The notes: a model not told the origin generated them from the sequence alone. DNA of 64,000 nucleotides from Tateyamaria sp. Alg231-49 (GCF_900143535.1 NZ_FRFA01000002.1:124001-188000), one strand, 5' to 3'; positions 15,916-24,945 are shown, numbered from the stretch's first letter. Numbers and translations: made by a program.

Positions 15916-17687
15916 CTGAACATCTGGGCCTGCGCCCCCATGCGGTGCGCCGTGAAGACCGTGCTGATGGCAGTATTTTGCTATATTCTGGCTATGATCT
16001 GGGGCCCGTGGATCGTTCAACCGGCGTGTGGCTGGATCGCTGGGCGAATGCGACCCCTGACGCGTTATTTCTGGCGGAACGGTCCGGGGCCGGATGGCGC
16101 ACGCTTAGTTACAGCGAGGCGCGTGAACAGGTTCATGCGTTGGCCGCTGGGTTGTTGGGGCGGGGTATAGACGGCCCCATTCTGATCCTGTCGGGCAATT
16201 CGATTGATCACGCGTTGCTGTCTCTTGCGACCCAGTATGTCGGGTTGGTTACGGTGCCTGTTGCAGAGCAATACAGCCTGATCCCGGCCGCCCACGGGCG
16301 ATTGAAATACGTCGCCGACCTGGTCAAACCCGCGTTGGTCTATGCGGCTGACGGTGAAGCATACGCTGCCGCATTGAAACTGCTTGGCTGCCCTGCTGTG
16401 TGTTCGAACGTGGGGAGCAGTGGGGCCATTCCGTTCGAGCTGTTGAAGCAAGGCAAGGAAGATGTGGCGCAAGCCCACAAGGCCGTCGGCCCGGGCACGC
16501 TTGCCAAGCTTTTGCTGACCTCTGGATCGACATCGGACCCCAAGGCGGTTGAAACGACGCACGGCATGCTGACGACCAATCAGGCGCAGATCCGCGATTC
16601 ACTGCCGTTTGTGCAGGCCCGCCCGCCTGTATTGGTGGATTGGCTGCCGTGGAACCATGTCTTTGGCGGGTCTCACAATTTCAACCTTGTGCTTAGCAAT
16701 GGTGGGTCGTTGTACATAGATGACGGCAAGCCATTGCCCGCACTGTTTCCACGCACTGTCGAAAATCTGGGCCATGTTCCGGGAACGATTTCGTTCAATG
16801 TGCCTGTAGGTTTTGCGCAACTCACTAAGGTGTTGGAGGCAGATGATGCCTTGCGCAAAACATACTTTAAATCTCTCGACATGATCTTTTATGCGGGTGC
16901 TTCACTGCCGCAGGATGTTTGGGCCAAACTAGAGCGTATGGCGCTAGACACTGCGGGGCGCATGCCTTTGATCACGTCCAGTTGGGGGCTGACAGAAACG
17001 GCGCCCGCCACGCTGTTGCAGCATGAACCTGCCCAAGGCGCAGGCATTGTGGGCGTTCCATTGCCCGGCGTCGTCACCAAGTTGATCGACGATGGAACTG
17101 GCCGGATGGAGGTGCGGGTCAAAGGGCCGAACATCTTTGAACGGTACAGCGACAATTCGCAACAAACGACGAAAGCCTTTGATGAAGAGGGGTTTTTCAA
17201 AACAGGTGATGCCATGCGCTTTGTCGATCCTGAAGACATGAACCGCGGGTTGCAGTTTGACGGACGCATGTCCGAAGACTTTAAGCTGAGCACTGGGACA
17301 TGGGTTCAGGCAGCGAAAATCCGGTTGGAGATGATCGCATGTCTGGGGCCGTTTGCGCAGGATGTGGTGGTCTGTGGGCACGGTCGCGATGAGATTGGGA
17401 TTTTGATTGTCCCGGGGCCGGAGGCACGGGGTGGACAGGCGGATGGTGGTGCATTGCTAAGTGACGCATCGAGGGACATACGAGAGCGTATGCATGATAT
17501 CTCTTCTGTCACTGTTGGCTCTGCCCGTCGGGTCGTGCGTGCCCTTGTTCTGGCAGACCCGCCCGACATTGGAGCGGGGGAGATTACAGCCAAAGGCAAC
17601 ATCAACTTTGCCCGGCTGCTTGAGCGGCGCGCGAACCTTGTGGAGCGCCTTTATGACGACAATGACGCAGCGAGTATTCTGACATGA
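15912..17687 (+). CDS. Feruloyl-CoA synthetase (AMP-binding)
   Basis: A 591-residue ANL-superfamily acyl-CoA synthetase most like feruloyl-CoA synthetases. Features: the opening GLRPHAVRREDRADGSILL typical of that branch, the P-loop LLLTSGSTSDPKAVE near residue 205, SSWGLTETAPATL near 360, a TGDAMRF motif near 435, and the C-terminal catalytic Lys in ITAKGNIN. It activates ferulate, p-coumarate or similar acids to CoA thioesters. It overlaps the MarR gene upstream and the amidohydrolase gene downstream by 4 bp each. Confidence 0.9.
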   Translation: MTEHLGLRPHAVRREDRADGSILLYSGYDLGPVDRSTGVWLDRWANATPDALFLAERSGAGWRTLSYSEAREQVHALAAGLLGRGIDGPILILSGNSIDHALLSLATQYVGLVTVPVAEQYSLIPAAHGRLKYVADLVKPALVYAADGEAYAAALKLLGCPAVCSNVGSSGAIPFELLKQGKEDVAQAHKAVGPGTLAKLLLTSGSTSDPKAVETTHGMLTTNQAQIRDSLPFVQARPPVLVDWLPWNHVFGGSHNFNLVLSNGGSLYIDDGKPLPALFPRTVENLGHVPGTISFNVPVGFAQLTKVLEADDALRKTYFKSLDMIFYAGASLPQDVWAKLERMALDTAGRMPLITSSWGLTETAPATLLQHEPAQGAGIVGVPLPGVVTKLIDDGTGRMEVRVKGPNIFERYSDNSQQTTKAFDEEGFFKTGDAMRFVDPEDMNRGLQFDGRMSEDFKLSTGTWVQAAKIRLEMIACLGPFAQDVVVCGHGRDEIGILIVPGPEARGGQADGGALLSDASRDIRERMHDISSVTVGSARRVVRALVLADPPDIGAGEITAKGNINFARLLERRANLVERLYDDNDAASILT

Positions 17688-18556
17688 TTGACTTGGAGAA
17701 CGTGCGGGCGATCGACATTCACACGCACGCTGAAGAACCGTGCGGGTGCCATTCCGACGATGGCTATGACCATTTGCAATCGACGATGGCGGAGTATTTT
17801 CGCGCGCCGTGGAAGCACCCGCCGACCGTGCCAGAGACGGCAGCGCACTACCGTGAACAGAACGTCGCGGCCGTGATTTTCCCGGTCGATGCAGAGCGTG
17901 AGACCGGTTATCGTCGCTATGCCAATGAAGAAGTTGCTGAAATTGCTGCGGAAAACAGTGATGTGTTGATCCCTTTCGCCAGTATTGATCCGTGGAAGGG
18001 CAAAATGGGGGTACGTGAGGCGCGTCGGTTGATCCGCGACTTTGGGATCAAAGGGTTCAAGTTTCACCCAACGATGCAAGGGTTCTATCCCAACGACCGG
18101 ATCGCATATGCGCTTTATGAGGCGATAGAGGCTGAGGGCGGGATCGCTTTGTTCCATACGGGGCAGACTGGTGTTGGATCAGGCATGCCGGGTGGTAATG
18201 GGATGCGGTTGAAATATTCCAACCCGATGTACATGGATGATGTGGCGGTGGACTTTCCTGATCTCAAAATCATCCTGGCCCATCCCAGTTTCCCTTGGCA
18301 GGAAGAGGCGCTGGCCGTCGCGCAACACAAGCCCAACGTTTACATTGATCTGTCGGGATGGTCGCCGAAGTACTTTCCGGACATTCTGGTGCGTTATTGC
18401 AATTCGATCCTCAAGAAAAAGGTACTGTTCGGGTCCGATTGGCCGATGATCGCGCCGGAAAGGTGGCTGAATGACTTTGATCAAATCGACATCAAAGATG
18501 CGGTGCGCCCGGATATCTTGAAAAACAACGCGGCGCGCTTGCTGGGGTTGCAGTAA
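17684..18556 (+). CDS. Amidohydrolase family metal-dependent hydrolase, possible aryl beta-ketoacyl-CoA hydrolase
   Basis: A 290-residue TIM-barrel amidohydrolase of the ACMS-decarboxylase-like branch. Metal-ligand motifs are clear: DIHTH (His13, His15), a GFKFHP segment near residue 125, FHTGQTG near 155, ILAHPSFPW near 190 and the barrel-end Asp in FGSDWPM. It overlaps the feruloyl-CoA synthetase gene by 4 bp. Amidohydrolases in hydroxycinnamate clusters (CouO of Rhodococcus) cleave 4-hydroxyphenyl-beta-ketoacyl-CoA by a hydrolytic retro-Claisen reaction; I infer that role here from context and general resemblance. Confidence 0.8.
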   Translation: MIDLENVRAIDIHTHAEEPCGCHSDDGYDHLQSTMAEYFRAPWKHPPTVPETAAHYREQNVAAVIFPVDAERETGYRRYANEEVAEIAAENSDVLIPFASIDPWKGKMGVREARRLIRDFGIKGFKFHPTMQGFYPNDRIAYALYEAIEAEGGIALFHTGQTGVGSGMPGGNGMRLKYSNPMYMDDVAVDFPDLKIILAHPSFPWQEEALAVAQHKPNVYIDLSGWSPKYFPDILVRYCNSILKKKVLFGSDWPMIAPERWLNDFDQIDIKDAVRPDILKNNAARLLGLQ

Positions 18557-18642
18557 AATGCGCATCTTCTGCATCGGCGTTGCGGCGAGGTGACGCAGGG
18601 CGCAGAATAGCGCAATATTCAAGCGCCTTGGGGAGGGGCCGC

Positions 18643-20169
18643 ATGAGCAACGCAGCCAGCTATTTCGTGGACCGCCATGTGGATGAGGGGCGGGCCGACA
18701 AGGTGGCCTTTCGTGAGGCAGAGACCGGGCGCACGCTGACCTATGGTGAACTGGCAGAGGCATCTGGTCGGGCGGCTGCTGCGATCTTGGCCAATGGTAT
18801 CGCGCGCGAAGAGCGCATGGCGATGCTTGTGCTGGACCAGATCGAATTTCCCATCCTGTTTTGGGGGGCGATCAAAGCGGGTGTGATCCCGGTGCCGTTG
18901 AACACGCTTTTGGCAACGCCGGTATACGATTCTATCCTGCGCGACAGCCGTGCGACAATGCTGGTTGTGTCTGAGGCGCTGTATGAGGTTGTCGCGCCTG
19001 TGCTGACCGAAAACCCGTATTTGCGCAGCGTTGTTGTGATAGGAAACGCACCTGAAAATACGGTAATGTATGGAAATTTTATGTCCTTGGGGCAATCCTC
19101 TTTGGTTGCGTTTGATGCGAGCGAAGATGAGACCGCATTTTGGCTTTATTCGTCTGGATCAACCGGGCAACCAAAGGGTGTGCACCACGTCCATTCAGCA
19201 ATGCGCGCAACTGCTGACACTTATGGGGCGCAGGTGCTGGGGGTGCGTGAAGACGACGTCGTATTCTCAGCCGCTAAGTTCTTTTTTGCATACGGTCTGG
19301 GCAACTCTATGACGTTCCCCATGTCCGTTGGGGCGACCACCGTGATCTTTGGCGGGCGGCCTACACCGGCAGGGGTGGTGGACATTATTGGGACAGAACA
19401 ACCCACCATTTTCTGTGGGGTGCCAACGCTTTATGCGGCCATGGTTGCGCATATGGAAAGTGAAGGCGTGCCGAAAGCGCCGCTGCGTGTCTGTATTTCA
19501 GCGGGTGAGGCACTGCCTGAATCGGTTGGCGCGAAATGGTTGGCGCTGACGGGTGTCGACATTATGGACGGGGTGGGTTCGACTGAGATGCTCCACATTT
19601 TTCTCAGCAACGCACCGGGCGATGTGGTCTATGGCACCTCTGGTATTCCGGTGCCGGGGTACGACATGCGCTTGGTTGACGAAACGGGTGCTGATGTTGG
19701 TTTTGGGGAAGTGGGCGAGCTGCTTGTGAACGGCGCATCTGCGGCGGCGGGGTATTGGAATAAGCGGGAAAAGACACGCGCAACATTCGAAGGGGTATGG
19801 ACAAGAACTGGCGACAAGTATGAACGCCGCGAAGATGGGCGGTACGTTTACTGCGGACGCACCGATGACATGTTCAAAGTGTCGGGCATCTGGGTCAGTC
19901 CGTTCGAGGTTGAACAAGCAATTGCCAGCCATCCCACAGTTTTGGAATGCGCAGTTGTCGCCGCACGGGATGAGGAGGATTTGGACAAGCCCAAAGCCTT
20001 TGTCGTCATGAAAGGCGACCGCCCTGACAACCTTGAAGAGGTGTTGAAGGATCACGTGAAGGAACGGATTGGCAAGTGGAAGTATCCGCGTTGGATTGAA
20101 TGTGTAGAGAGCTTGCCCAAGACAGCGACTGGGAAAATTCAGCGTTTCAAGTTGCGGGAGGACGCATGA
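18643..20169 (+). CDS. Benzoate-CoA ligase family protein
   Basis: A 508-residue ANL ligase of the benzoate/4-hydroxybenzoate-CoA ligase type. Motifs: LYSSGSTGQPKGVHHVH near residue 170, DGVGSTEMLHIF near 310, GRTDDMFKVSGIWVSP near 405, and the C-terminal PKTATGKIQR Lys. GGGGAGGGG precedes the ATG at 18643. It supplies benzoyl-CoA to BoxB and BoxC encoded just downstream. The stop overlaps the start of the next gene (ATGA). Substrate range among benzoate and hydroxybenzoates is not readable. Confidence 0.88.
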   Translation: MSNAASYFVDRHVDEGRADKVAFREAETGRTLTYGELAEASGRAAAAILANGIAREERMAMLVLDQIEFPILFWGAIKAGVIPVPLNTLLATPVYDSILRDSRATMLVVSEALYEVVAPVLTENPYLRSVVVIGNAPENTVMYGNFMSLGQSSLVAFDASEDETAFWLYSSGSTGQPKGVHHVHSAMRATADTYGAQVLGVREDDVVFSAAKFFFAYGLGNSMTFPMSVGATTVIFGGRPTPAGVVDIIGTEQPTIFCGVPTLYAAMVAHMESEGVPKAPLRVCISAGEALPESVGAKWLALTGVDIMDGVGSTEMLHIFLSNAPGDVVYGTSGIPVPGYDMRLVDETGADVGFGEVGELLVNGASAAAGYWNKREKTRATFEGVWTRTGDKYERREDGRYVYCGRTDDMFKVSGIWVSPFEVEQAIASHPTVLECAVVAARDEEDLDKPKAFVVMKGDRPDNLEEVLKDHVKERIGKWKYPRWIECVESLPKTATGKIQRFKLREDA

Positions 20170-20987
20170 TGGATTGGGGTTCGGGGACGTTCGCGGTTGG
20201 TCAACATAGGCTTGAGTATGCAACTTGGGGTCCATCCCCGGCAGAAGCGCCAACGCTGGTTCTGTTGCATGAAGGATTGGGGTCCCTTGGGCTGTGGCGC
20301 GATTGGCCGGCCCAACTGGCTGAGCGTACAGGGAAGGGTGTGCTGGCGTTTTCGCGTGCGGGGTATGGTCGTTCAACCCCTGTGAATCTGCCGCGCCCGC
20401 TGGATTACATGACGCTGGAGGCAACTGAGGTGTTACGCCCCGTTCTGGATGCGGCGGGCGTGCGGGCTTGCCTGCTGCTGGGCCATTCTGATGGAGCTAC
20501 GATTGCAGGAATATATGCGGGGTCGGTGTCTGATATGCGCGTGCGCGGTCTGATCCTTATGGCGCCGCATTTCTTTACAGAGCCCGAGGGCTTGGCGGCC
20601 ATTAGGGCGGCGGGCGGTGCCTATGCCGGCGGGGACCTCAAGGAAAAACTGACCCGCCATCACGACCACCCTGATATCGCGTTTTATGGGTGGCATGATG
20701 CGTGGATGGACCCGGGCTTTGTCGATTGGAATGTGGCGGACGCGATTGATCATTGGCGCGTCCCGTCTTTGGTTATTCAGGGCGCGGCGGACCCTTATGG
20801 AACGCTTGCGCAGGTGCATGAAGTGGAAGAACGCGCCTATGCTCCGGTCGAAACGCTGATTCTGGAGGGATGTGGGCACGCACCGCATAAAGAGCGCCAA
20901 GAAGAGGTCACTGCGGAGATTGCCGCATTCTGTGCGCGGTTGCAGGCCTTTGAGACATCCGACGTTGAGATACCTGAGTTCACGTAA
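20166..20987 (+). CDS. Alpha/beta hydrolase fold protein
   Basis: A 273-residue cytosolic alpha/beta hydrolase. It has the oxyanion HEGLGSLG near residue 35, the nucleophile elbow GHSDGA near 102, and an acid-histidine end with GCGHAPHKE near 240, so a complete Ser-Asp-His triad is plausible. It overlaps the CoA-ligase gene (ATGA) and sits upstream of boxC with an operator-like region between. It may act as a thioesterase or ester hydrolase that protects the CoA pool. Function unproven. Confidence 0.8.
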   Translation: MMDWGSGTFAVGQHRLEYATWGPSPAEAPTLVLLHEGLGSLGLWRDWPAQLAERTGKGVLAFSRAGYGRSTPVNLPRPLDYMTLEATEVLRPVLDAAGVRACLLLGHSDGATIAGIYAGSVSDMRVRGLILMAPHFFTEPEGLAAIRAAGGAYAGGDLKEKLTRHHDHPDIAFYGWHDAWMDPGFVDWNVADAIDHWRVPSLVIQGAADPYGTLAQVHEVEERAYAPVETLILEGCGHAPHKERQEEVTAEIAAFCARLQAFETSDVEIPEFT

Positions 20988-20989
20988 AA

Positions 20990-21035
20990 TGCAAGAAAGT
21001 GCATAAAAGTCACTCAGTTGCGCTGGTGGAGTGCA
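20990..21035. promoter_or_regulatory. Candidate BoxR operator (TGCA repeats)
   Basis: Three TGCA tetramers lie at 20990-20993, 21000-21003 and 21032-21035 upstream of boxC; the first two are separated by exactly 6 bp. BzdR/BoxR regulators of aerobic and anaerobic benzoate genes are known to bind regions with repeated TGCA. The boxR gene lies 4.4 kb downstream. Confidence 0.5.
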
Positions 21036-21097
21036 CTTTGGGTATGGTGCGTTGTACGATAGTGCCACATTAGCCGAACAAAGAGCCGCCCCAACCC

Positions 21098-22756
21098 ATG
21101 TCAAATATCGTCGATTTTCAGACCGATCCTTCGAAGTACCGTCATTGGCGCGTCGAATATGATGGCCCTGTGGCCAATCTGTTCATGGATGTGGACGAGG
21201 ATGGTGGGTTGTTTGATGGCTATCAGCTCAAGCTGAACTCTTACGATCTGGGCGTGGATATTGAGCTGGCTGACGTTGTGCAGCGGATGCGGTTTGAGCA
21301 TCCGGAGGTCAAAGTTGTTGTCATGCAATCGGCTAAGGACAAGGTGTTTTGTGCGGGTGCAAACATCCGCATGCTGGGTGGCGCGGCCCATGCCCACAAG
21401 GTCAACTTTTGCAAGTTTACCAATGAAACGCGCAACACCTTTGAGGCTGCAGAGGCTGACAGTGGCCAGAAGTATATCGCCGCTGTCAAAGGGGCCTGTG
21501 CGGGTGGGGGTTATGAATTAGCTCTGGCGTGCAACCACATCATGCTGACCGACGATTCATCGTCGTCCGTTTCCTTGCCCGAGGTTCCTTTGCTGGCCGT
21601 TTTGCCGGGCACCGGCGGGTTGACCCGTGTGACGGACAAGCGCTGTGTGCGCCGCGATCTGGCGGATGTGTTTTGCTCGACCGAAGAGGGGGTGAAGGGC
21701 AAACGTGCGGTGAAGTGGCGGCTGGTGGACGAGGCGATCCCGAATTCGAAGTTTGACGAGGTTGTCGTCACCCGTGCGCAGGAATTTGCATCCTCCTCGG
21801 CCAAGCCGGACGTGGCGCAGGGCATCCACCTTGGACCGCTGGACAAATCCATTGGTGCGGATGGGTCGGTGGCCTATTCCCTTGTCGATGTGGCAGTAGA
21901 CCGGGCCGGGCGATCCGCGACGATAACGTTGAGCGGACCGGATGCGCCCGCACCGACGGACATGGCTGCGTTTCAGGCTGAGGGCGATCGGGCCTATATG
22001 CTGCGCTTGGCGCGCGAATTGGATGATGCGATCCTGCATTTGCGCTTGAACGAGGTTGAACTGGGTTTGCTTGTGTTCCGCACCCAAGGCGATCCTGAAC
22101 AGGTGCTGGCCCACGAGGCGGTTTTATTGGGCGACCGGGGTCACTGGCTTTCCAATGAGGTGCTGGCCTATTGGAAGCGGGTGTTGAAGCGGGTCGATGT
22201 GACTTCGCGGTCGATGGTTGCGCTGGTTGAGCATGGCAGTTGTTTCGCGGGCGTCCTGGCCGAACTGCTGTGGGCCGTGGATCGCAGTTACATGATGGAA
22301 GACGCCTTTGAAGGTGACAATCGCCCCATTGCGACGGTCACGCTGAGCGCGGGCAATTTCGGCGCCTTTCCGATGGGCAATGACCTGACCCGTTTGCAGA
22401 CAAGGTTTTATGGCGTTGATGGTCTGGACGATGTTCAGGGCCAAATAGGTGAGCCGCTGGAGGCAGAGGAGGCGGATGACCTGGGTCTGGTCACCGTGAT
22501 TTTGGATGACATCGATTGGGAAGATGAAATCCGCATCTTTATGGAAGAGCGTGCAAGTTTCAGCCCCGATGCGATGACGGGGATGGAGGCGAACCTGCGC
22601 TTTGCTGGTCCGGAGACGATGGAGACCCGCATTTTTGGTCGTCTGACGGCCTGGCAGAACTGGATATTTAACCGCCCCAACGCGGTTGGCGAAGACGGTG
22701 CCTTGCAACGCTATGGCACTGGCGTGCGCGGAAATTTTGACATGAAACGTGTGTGA
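21098..22756 (+). CDS. boxC: Benzoyl-CoA-dihydrodiol lyase
   Basis: A 552-residue enzyme of the aerobic box pathway, built from tandem crotonase-fold halves. It opens the ring of 2,3-dihydro-2,3-dihydroxybenzoyl-CoA (the hydrated epoxide), releasing formate and 3,4-dehydroadipyl-CoA semialdehyde. The oxyanion segment FCAGANIRMLGG (about residue 84) and KGACAGGGYELALAC (about 130) are distinct. Length agrees with the family (about 550). The ribosome-binding site is weak (AAAGAG). Followed by two intercistronic hairpins and then boxB. Confidence 0.95.
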   Translation: MSNIVDFQTDPSKYRHWRVEYDGPVANLFMDVDEDGGLFDGYQLKLNSYDLGVDIELADVVQRMRFEHPEVKVVVMQSAKDKVFCAGANIRMLGGAAHAHKVNFCKFTNETRNTFEAAEADSGQKYIAAVKGACAGGGYELALACNHIMLTDDSSSSVSLPEVPLLAVLPGTGGLTRVTDKRCVRRDLADVFCSTEEGVKGKRAVKWRLVDEAIPNSKFDEVVVTRAQEFASSSAKPDVAQGIHLGPLDKSIGADGSVAYSLVDVAVDRAGRSATITLSGPDAPAPTDMAAFQAEGDRAYMLRLARELDDAILHLRLNEVELGLLVFRTQGDPEQVLAHEAVLLGDRGHWLSNEVLAYWKRVLKRVDVTSRSMVALVEHGSCFAGVLAELLWAVDRSYMMEDAFEGDNRPIATVTLSAGNFGAFPMGNDLTRLQTRFYGVDGLDDVQGQIGEPLEAEEADDLGLVTVILDDIDWEDEIRIFMEERASFSPDAMTGMEANLRFAGPETMETRIFGRLTAWQNWIFNRPNAVGEDGALQRYGTGVRGNFDMKRV

Positions 22757-22763
22757 GGGACCG

Positions 22764-22807
22764 GATTTTCAAAGAAAATCTGGATCGCAGAATGACCTCA
22801 TTTTGCG
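22764..22807 (+). promoter_or_regulatory. Two intercistronic hairpins between boxC and boxB
   Basis: GATTTTC-AAA-GAAAATC (22764-22780) is a perfect 7-bp stem. Directly after it, CGCAGAATGA (22786-22795) pairs with TCATTTTGCG (22798-22807) with one G-U pair. No T-run follows, so these look like mRNA stability or processing elements rather than a terminator. Confidence 0.55.
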
Positions 22808-22831
22808 CCCCACCCAGAGAGGAGACAAAAG

Positions 22832-24280
22832 ATGGACTTGGTTAACGTCAGCTATGATTCACAGATCCCCAACAATGTGGGTCTGTCACAGGATCGCAAG
22901 GTGCTGAAAGCGCTGGAAAAATGGCACCCCGGTTATATCAACTGGTGGAACCACCTGATCCCCCAGAACTTTCAGGAAAGCATGGTCTATCTGCGCACGG
23001 CTGTAAGTGTGGACCCTAAAGGCTGGGCCAAGTTCGATTATGTGAAGATGCCCGAATACCGCTGGGGTGTTCTGTTGGCGCCGGCCGTCGAAGATCGCCG
23101 CATTCCGATGGGTGAGCACAAGGGCGAACTCGCTTGGCAAGAAGTGCCCGGTGAGTATCGTAATATGCTCAAGCGTTTGATCGTGATCCAAGGCGATACA
23201 GAGCCGGGATCTGTGGAACAGCAAAAGTTCCTCGGCCTGACCGCGCCGTCGCTTTACGATATGCGCAACCTGTTTCAGGTGAACGTTGAAGAAGGGCGTC
23301 ACCTGTGGGCGATGGTCTATTTGCTGCAAAAGTACTTTGGCAAGGACGGGCGCGAAGAGGCGGATGATATGCTGGTCCGCTCGTCCGGCAGCGAAGAAGC
23401 CCCGCGTATGTTGGGTGCCTTTAATGAGGAGACACCCGATTGGCTGTCCTTCTTCATGTTCACATACTTCACCGACCGGGATGGCAAGATGCAGCTTGAG
23501 TCCCTGGCGCAGTCGGGCTTTGACCCGCTGTCGCGCACCTGCCGTTTCATGCTGACCGAAGAGGCGCACCACATGTTTGTGGGTGAAACCGGCGTTGGCC
23601 GCACAATTCAGGCCACCATCGAGGCGATGCAGGCCAATGGCATTGATGATCCCTATGATATCGACAAGATCCGCGCGCTGGGTGTTATCGATCTGCCCAC
23701 GATCCAGAAAAAGCTGAACCTGCACTATACCCTGTCTCTTGATCTGTTCGGACAAGAGGTCAGCACCAATGCGGCCAATGCCTTTAACGCTGGTATCAAG
23801 GGGCGTTATCTGGAGCAGCGGATCGAGGATGATCACATGTTGCAAGGAGACACTTACAAGGTGGCCAGCATCCAAAATGGTCAGATCGTCACCGAGGATG
23901 TGCCCGCCCTGACCGCGATCAACATGCGTCTGCGCGATGACTATGTGCGTGACGCCTCGGGTGGTTTGCGCCGCTGGAACAAGCAGATCCAGCGCACCGG
24001 GATCGAGTTTGAACTGAAGCTGCCCCACGAGGGGTTCCATCGCAAGATCGGGGTGTTTGCCAACCAGCCCATCACGCCAGAGGGCACGTTTATCAGCGCC
24101 GAAGACTGGGCTGCGCGCGAGGCGGAATGGCTACCGACGAAGGCGGATGGCGATTTCATTCAGTCGCTGATGAAGCCCTGTTTTGAACCCGGAAAGTACG
24201 CCAGTTGGATCGCCCCGCCCCGCGTTGGTATCGACAACAAACCGGGTGATTTCGAATACGTCAAACTGCACATGGCCTGA
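22832..24280 (+). CDS. boxB: Benzoyl-CoA 2,3-epoxidase, oxygenase subunit
   Basis: A 482-residue class I di-iron oxygenase that epoxidises benzoyl-CoA. Di-iron ligands are visible in GDTEPGS (Glu124), NVEEGRHLW (Glu154 and His157) and TEEAHHMFVGE. GAGAGGAG lies 8 nt before the ATG. In other bacteria BoxB receives electrons from BoxA, an NADPH-dependent iron-sulfur flavoprotein; no boxA is in this window, and a Cys-rich mini-protein and a flavodoxin gene follow instead. Confidence 0.96.
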   Translation: MDLVNVSYDSQIPNNVGLSQDRKVLKALEKWHPGYINWWNHLIPQNFQESMVYLRTAVSVDPKGWAKFDYVKMPEYRWGVLLAPAVEDRRIPMGEHKGELAWQEVPGEYRNMLKRLIVIQGDTEPGSVEQQKFLGLTAPSLYDMRNLFQVNVEEGRHLWAMVYLLQKYFGKDGREEADDMLVRSSGSEEAPRMLGAFNEETPDWLSFFMFTYFTDRDGKMQLESLAQSGFDPLSRTCRFMLTEEAHHMFVGETGVGRTIQATIEAMQANGIDDPYDIDKIRALGVIDLPTIQKKLNLHYTLSLDLFGQEVSTNAANAFNAGIKGRYLEQRIEDDHMLQGDTYKVASIQNGQIVTEDVPALTAINMRLRDDYVRDASGGLRRWNKQIQRTGIEFELKLPHEGFHRKIGVFANQPITPEGTFISAEDWAAREAEWLPTKADGDFIQSLMKPCFEPGKYASWIAPPRVGIDNKPGDFEYVKLHMA

Positions 24281-24291
24281 GAGGAAGCGCG

Positions 24292-24468
24292 ATGCAGATT
24301 AACCGTTCGACTTTGAAAAGCTCGCAACAGTCCCGCGCTTATTGCGCTTTGGAGTGTGATGGGTGTACTGGAATGTGCCTGGCGCTCTACATGATGTTAA
24401 CGCGGGACGAGCAGGATGCGATGTGTCGCCAGTACCGACAGGGCGCGGCCCCAGTTACGCGGCACTGA
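24292..24468 (+). CDS. 58-residue Cys-rich mini-protein, possible Fe-S electron carrier
   Basis: Starts 12 bp after boxB with GAGAGGAAG before the ATG, a better ribosome-binding site than several neighbours, and ends 15 bp before the flavodoxin start. Cysteines at 18, 22, 25, 29 and 45 form C-x3-C-x2-C-x3-C plus one more, a spacing able to hold an iron-sulfur cluster or a metal. There is no signal peptide or membrane helix. I do not recognise the family. Its position between the oxygenase and the flavodoxin suggests a role in electron supply or cluster handling for BoxB; that is inference. Confidence 0.6.
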   Translation: MQINRSTLKSSQQSRAYCALECDGCTGMCLALYMMLTRDEQDAMCRQYRQGAAPVTRH

Positions 24469-24483
24469 ACGAAGGGAAACGTG

Positions 24484-24945
24484 ATGAAGATTGGACTGTA
24501 TTACGGGTCTGAGACCGGCAATTCAGAGATGCTGTGTGAGGACATGGAGGCGGAACTGGGGGCGGACTATGACTGCCGTATTCTCAGCCTTGCCGATGTA
24601 GACCCCGCGACGCTGGCCAAGGAGACGTTTTATATCTTTGTGACCTCTACGTATGGGAACGGTGATCTGCCGTCGACCGCGTTGCCGTTCGAAGAGGCGA
24701 TGCAGGCTCAGAAACCGGACCTGAGCGGCGTGCGCTTTGCCATATTCGGTCTGGGCGATCAGGTGTTTTCGGAAACGTTCAATCACGGATCGCTCAAGCT
24801 GTCCCAGATGTTGCTGGACGCCAAGGCCGAGATGGTGGGCGAACGGGGGCTGCATGATGCGTCTGGTTTTGACATGCCCGAGGACGTCGCCCTGCCTTGG
24901 GTCAACGGGATCATGGAGCATCTGGAGGCTGCAAAAGCTGCCTGA
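24484..24945 (+). CDS. Flavodoxin-domain protein
   Basis: A 153-residue flavodoxin (MioC-like). The FMN phosphate loop is YYGSETGNSE (about residues 6-15). STYGNGDLPSTA (about 55-66) and FGLGDQVFSETF (about 84-95) form the isoalloxazine loops. A GTG directly before the ATG is an alternative start; GAAGGG lies upstream. Placed in the box operon, it is the most obvious electron-donor candidate for the di-iron BoxB in the absence of a local boxA. Confidence 0.9.
   Translation: MKIGLYYGSETGNSEMLCEDMEAELGADYDCRILSLADVDPATLAKETFYIFVTSTYGNGDLPSTALPFEEAMQAQKPDLSGVRFAIFGLGDQVFSETFNHGSLKLSQMLLDAKAEMVGERGLHDASGFDMPEDVALPWVNGIMEHLEAAKAA

Noticed and set aside
22886-24040. A 384-codon minus-strand frame
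   Set aside because: Antisense shadow of boxB; no ribosome-binding site or family features.
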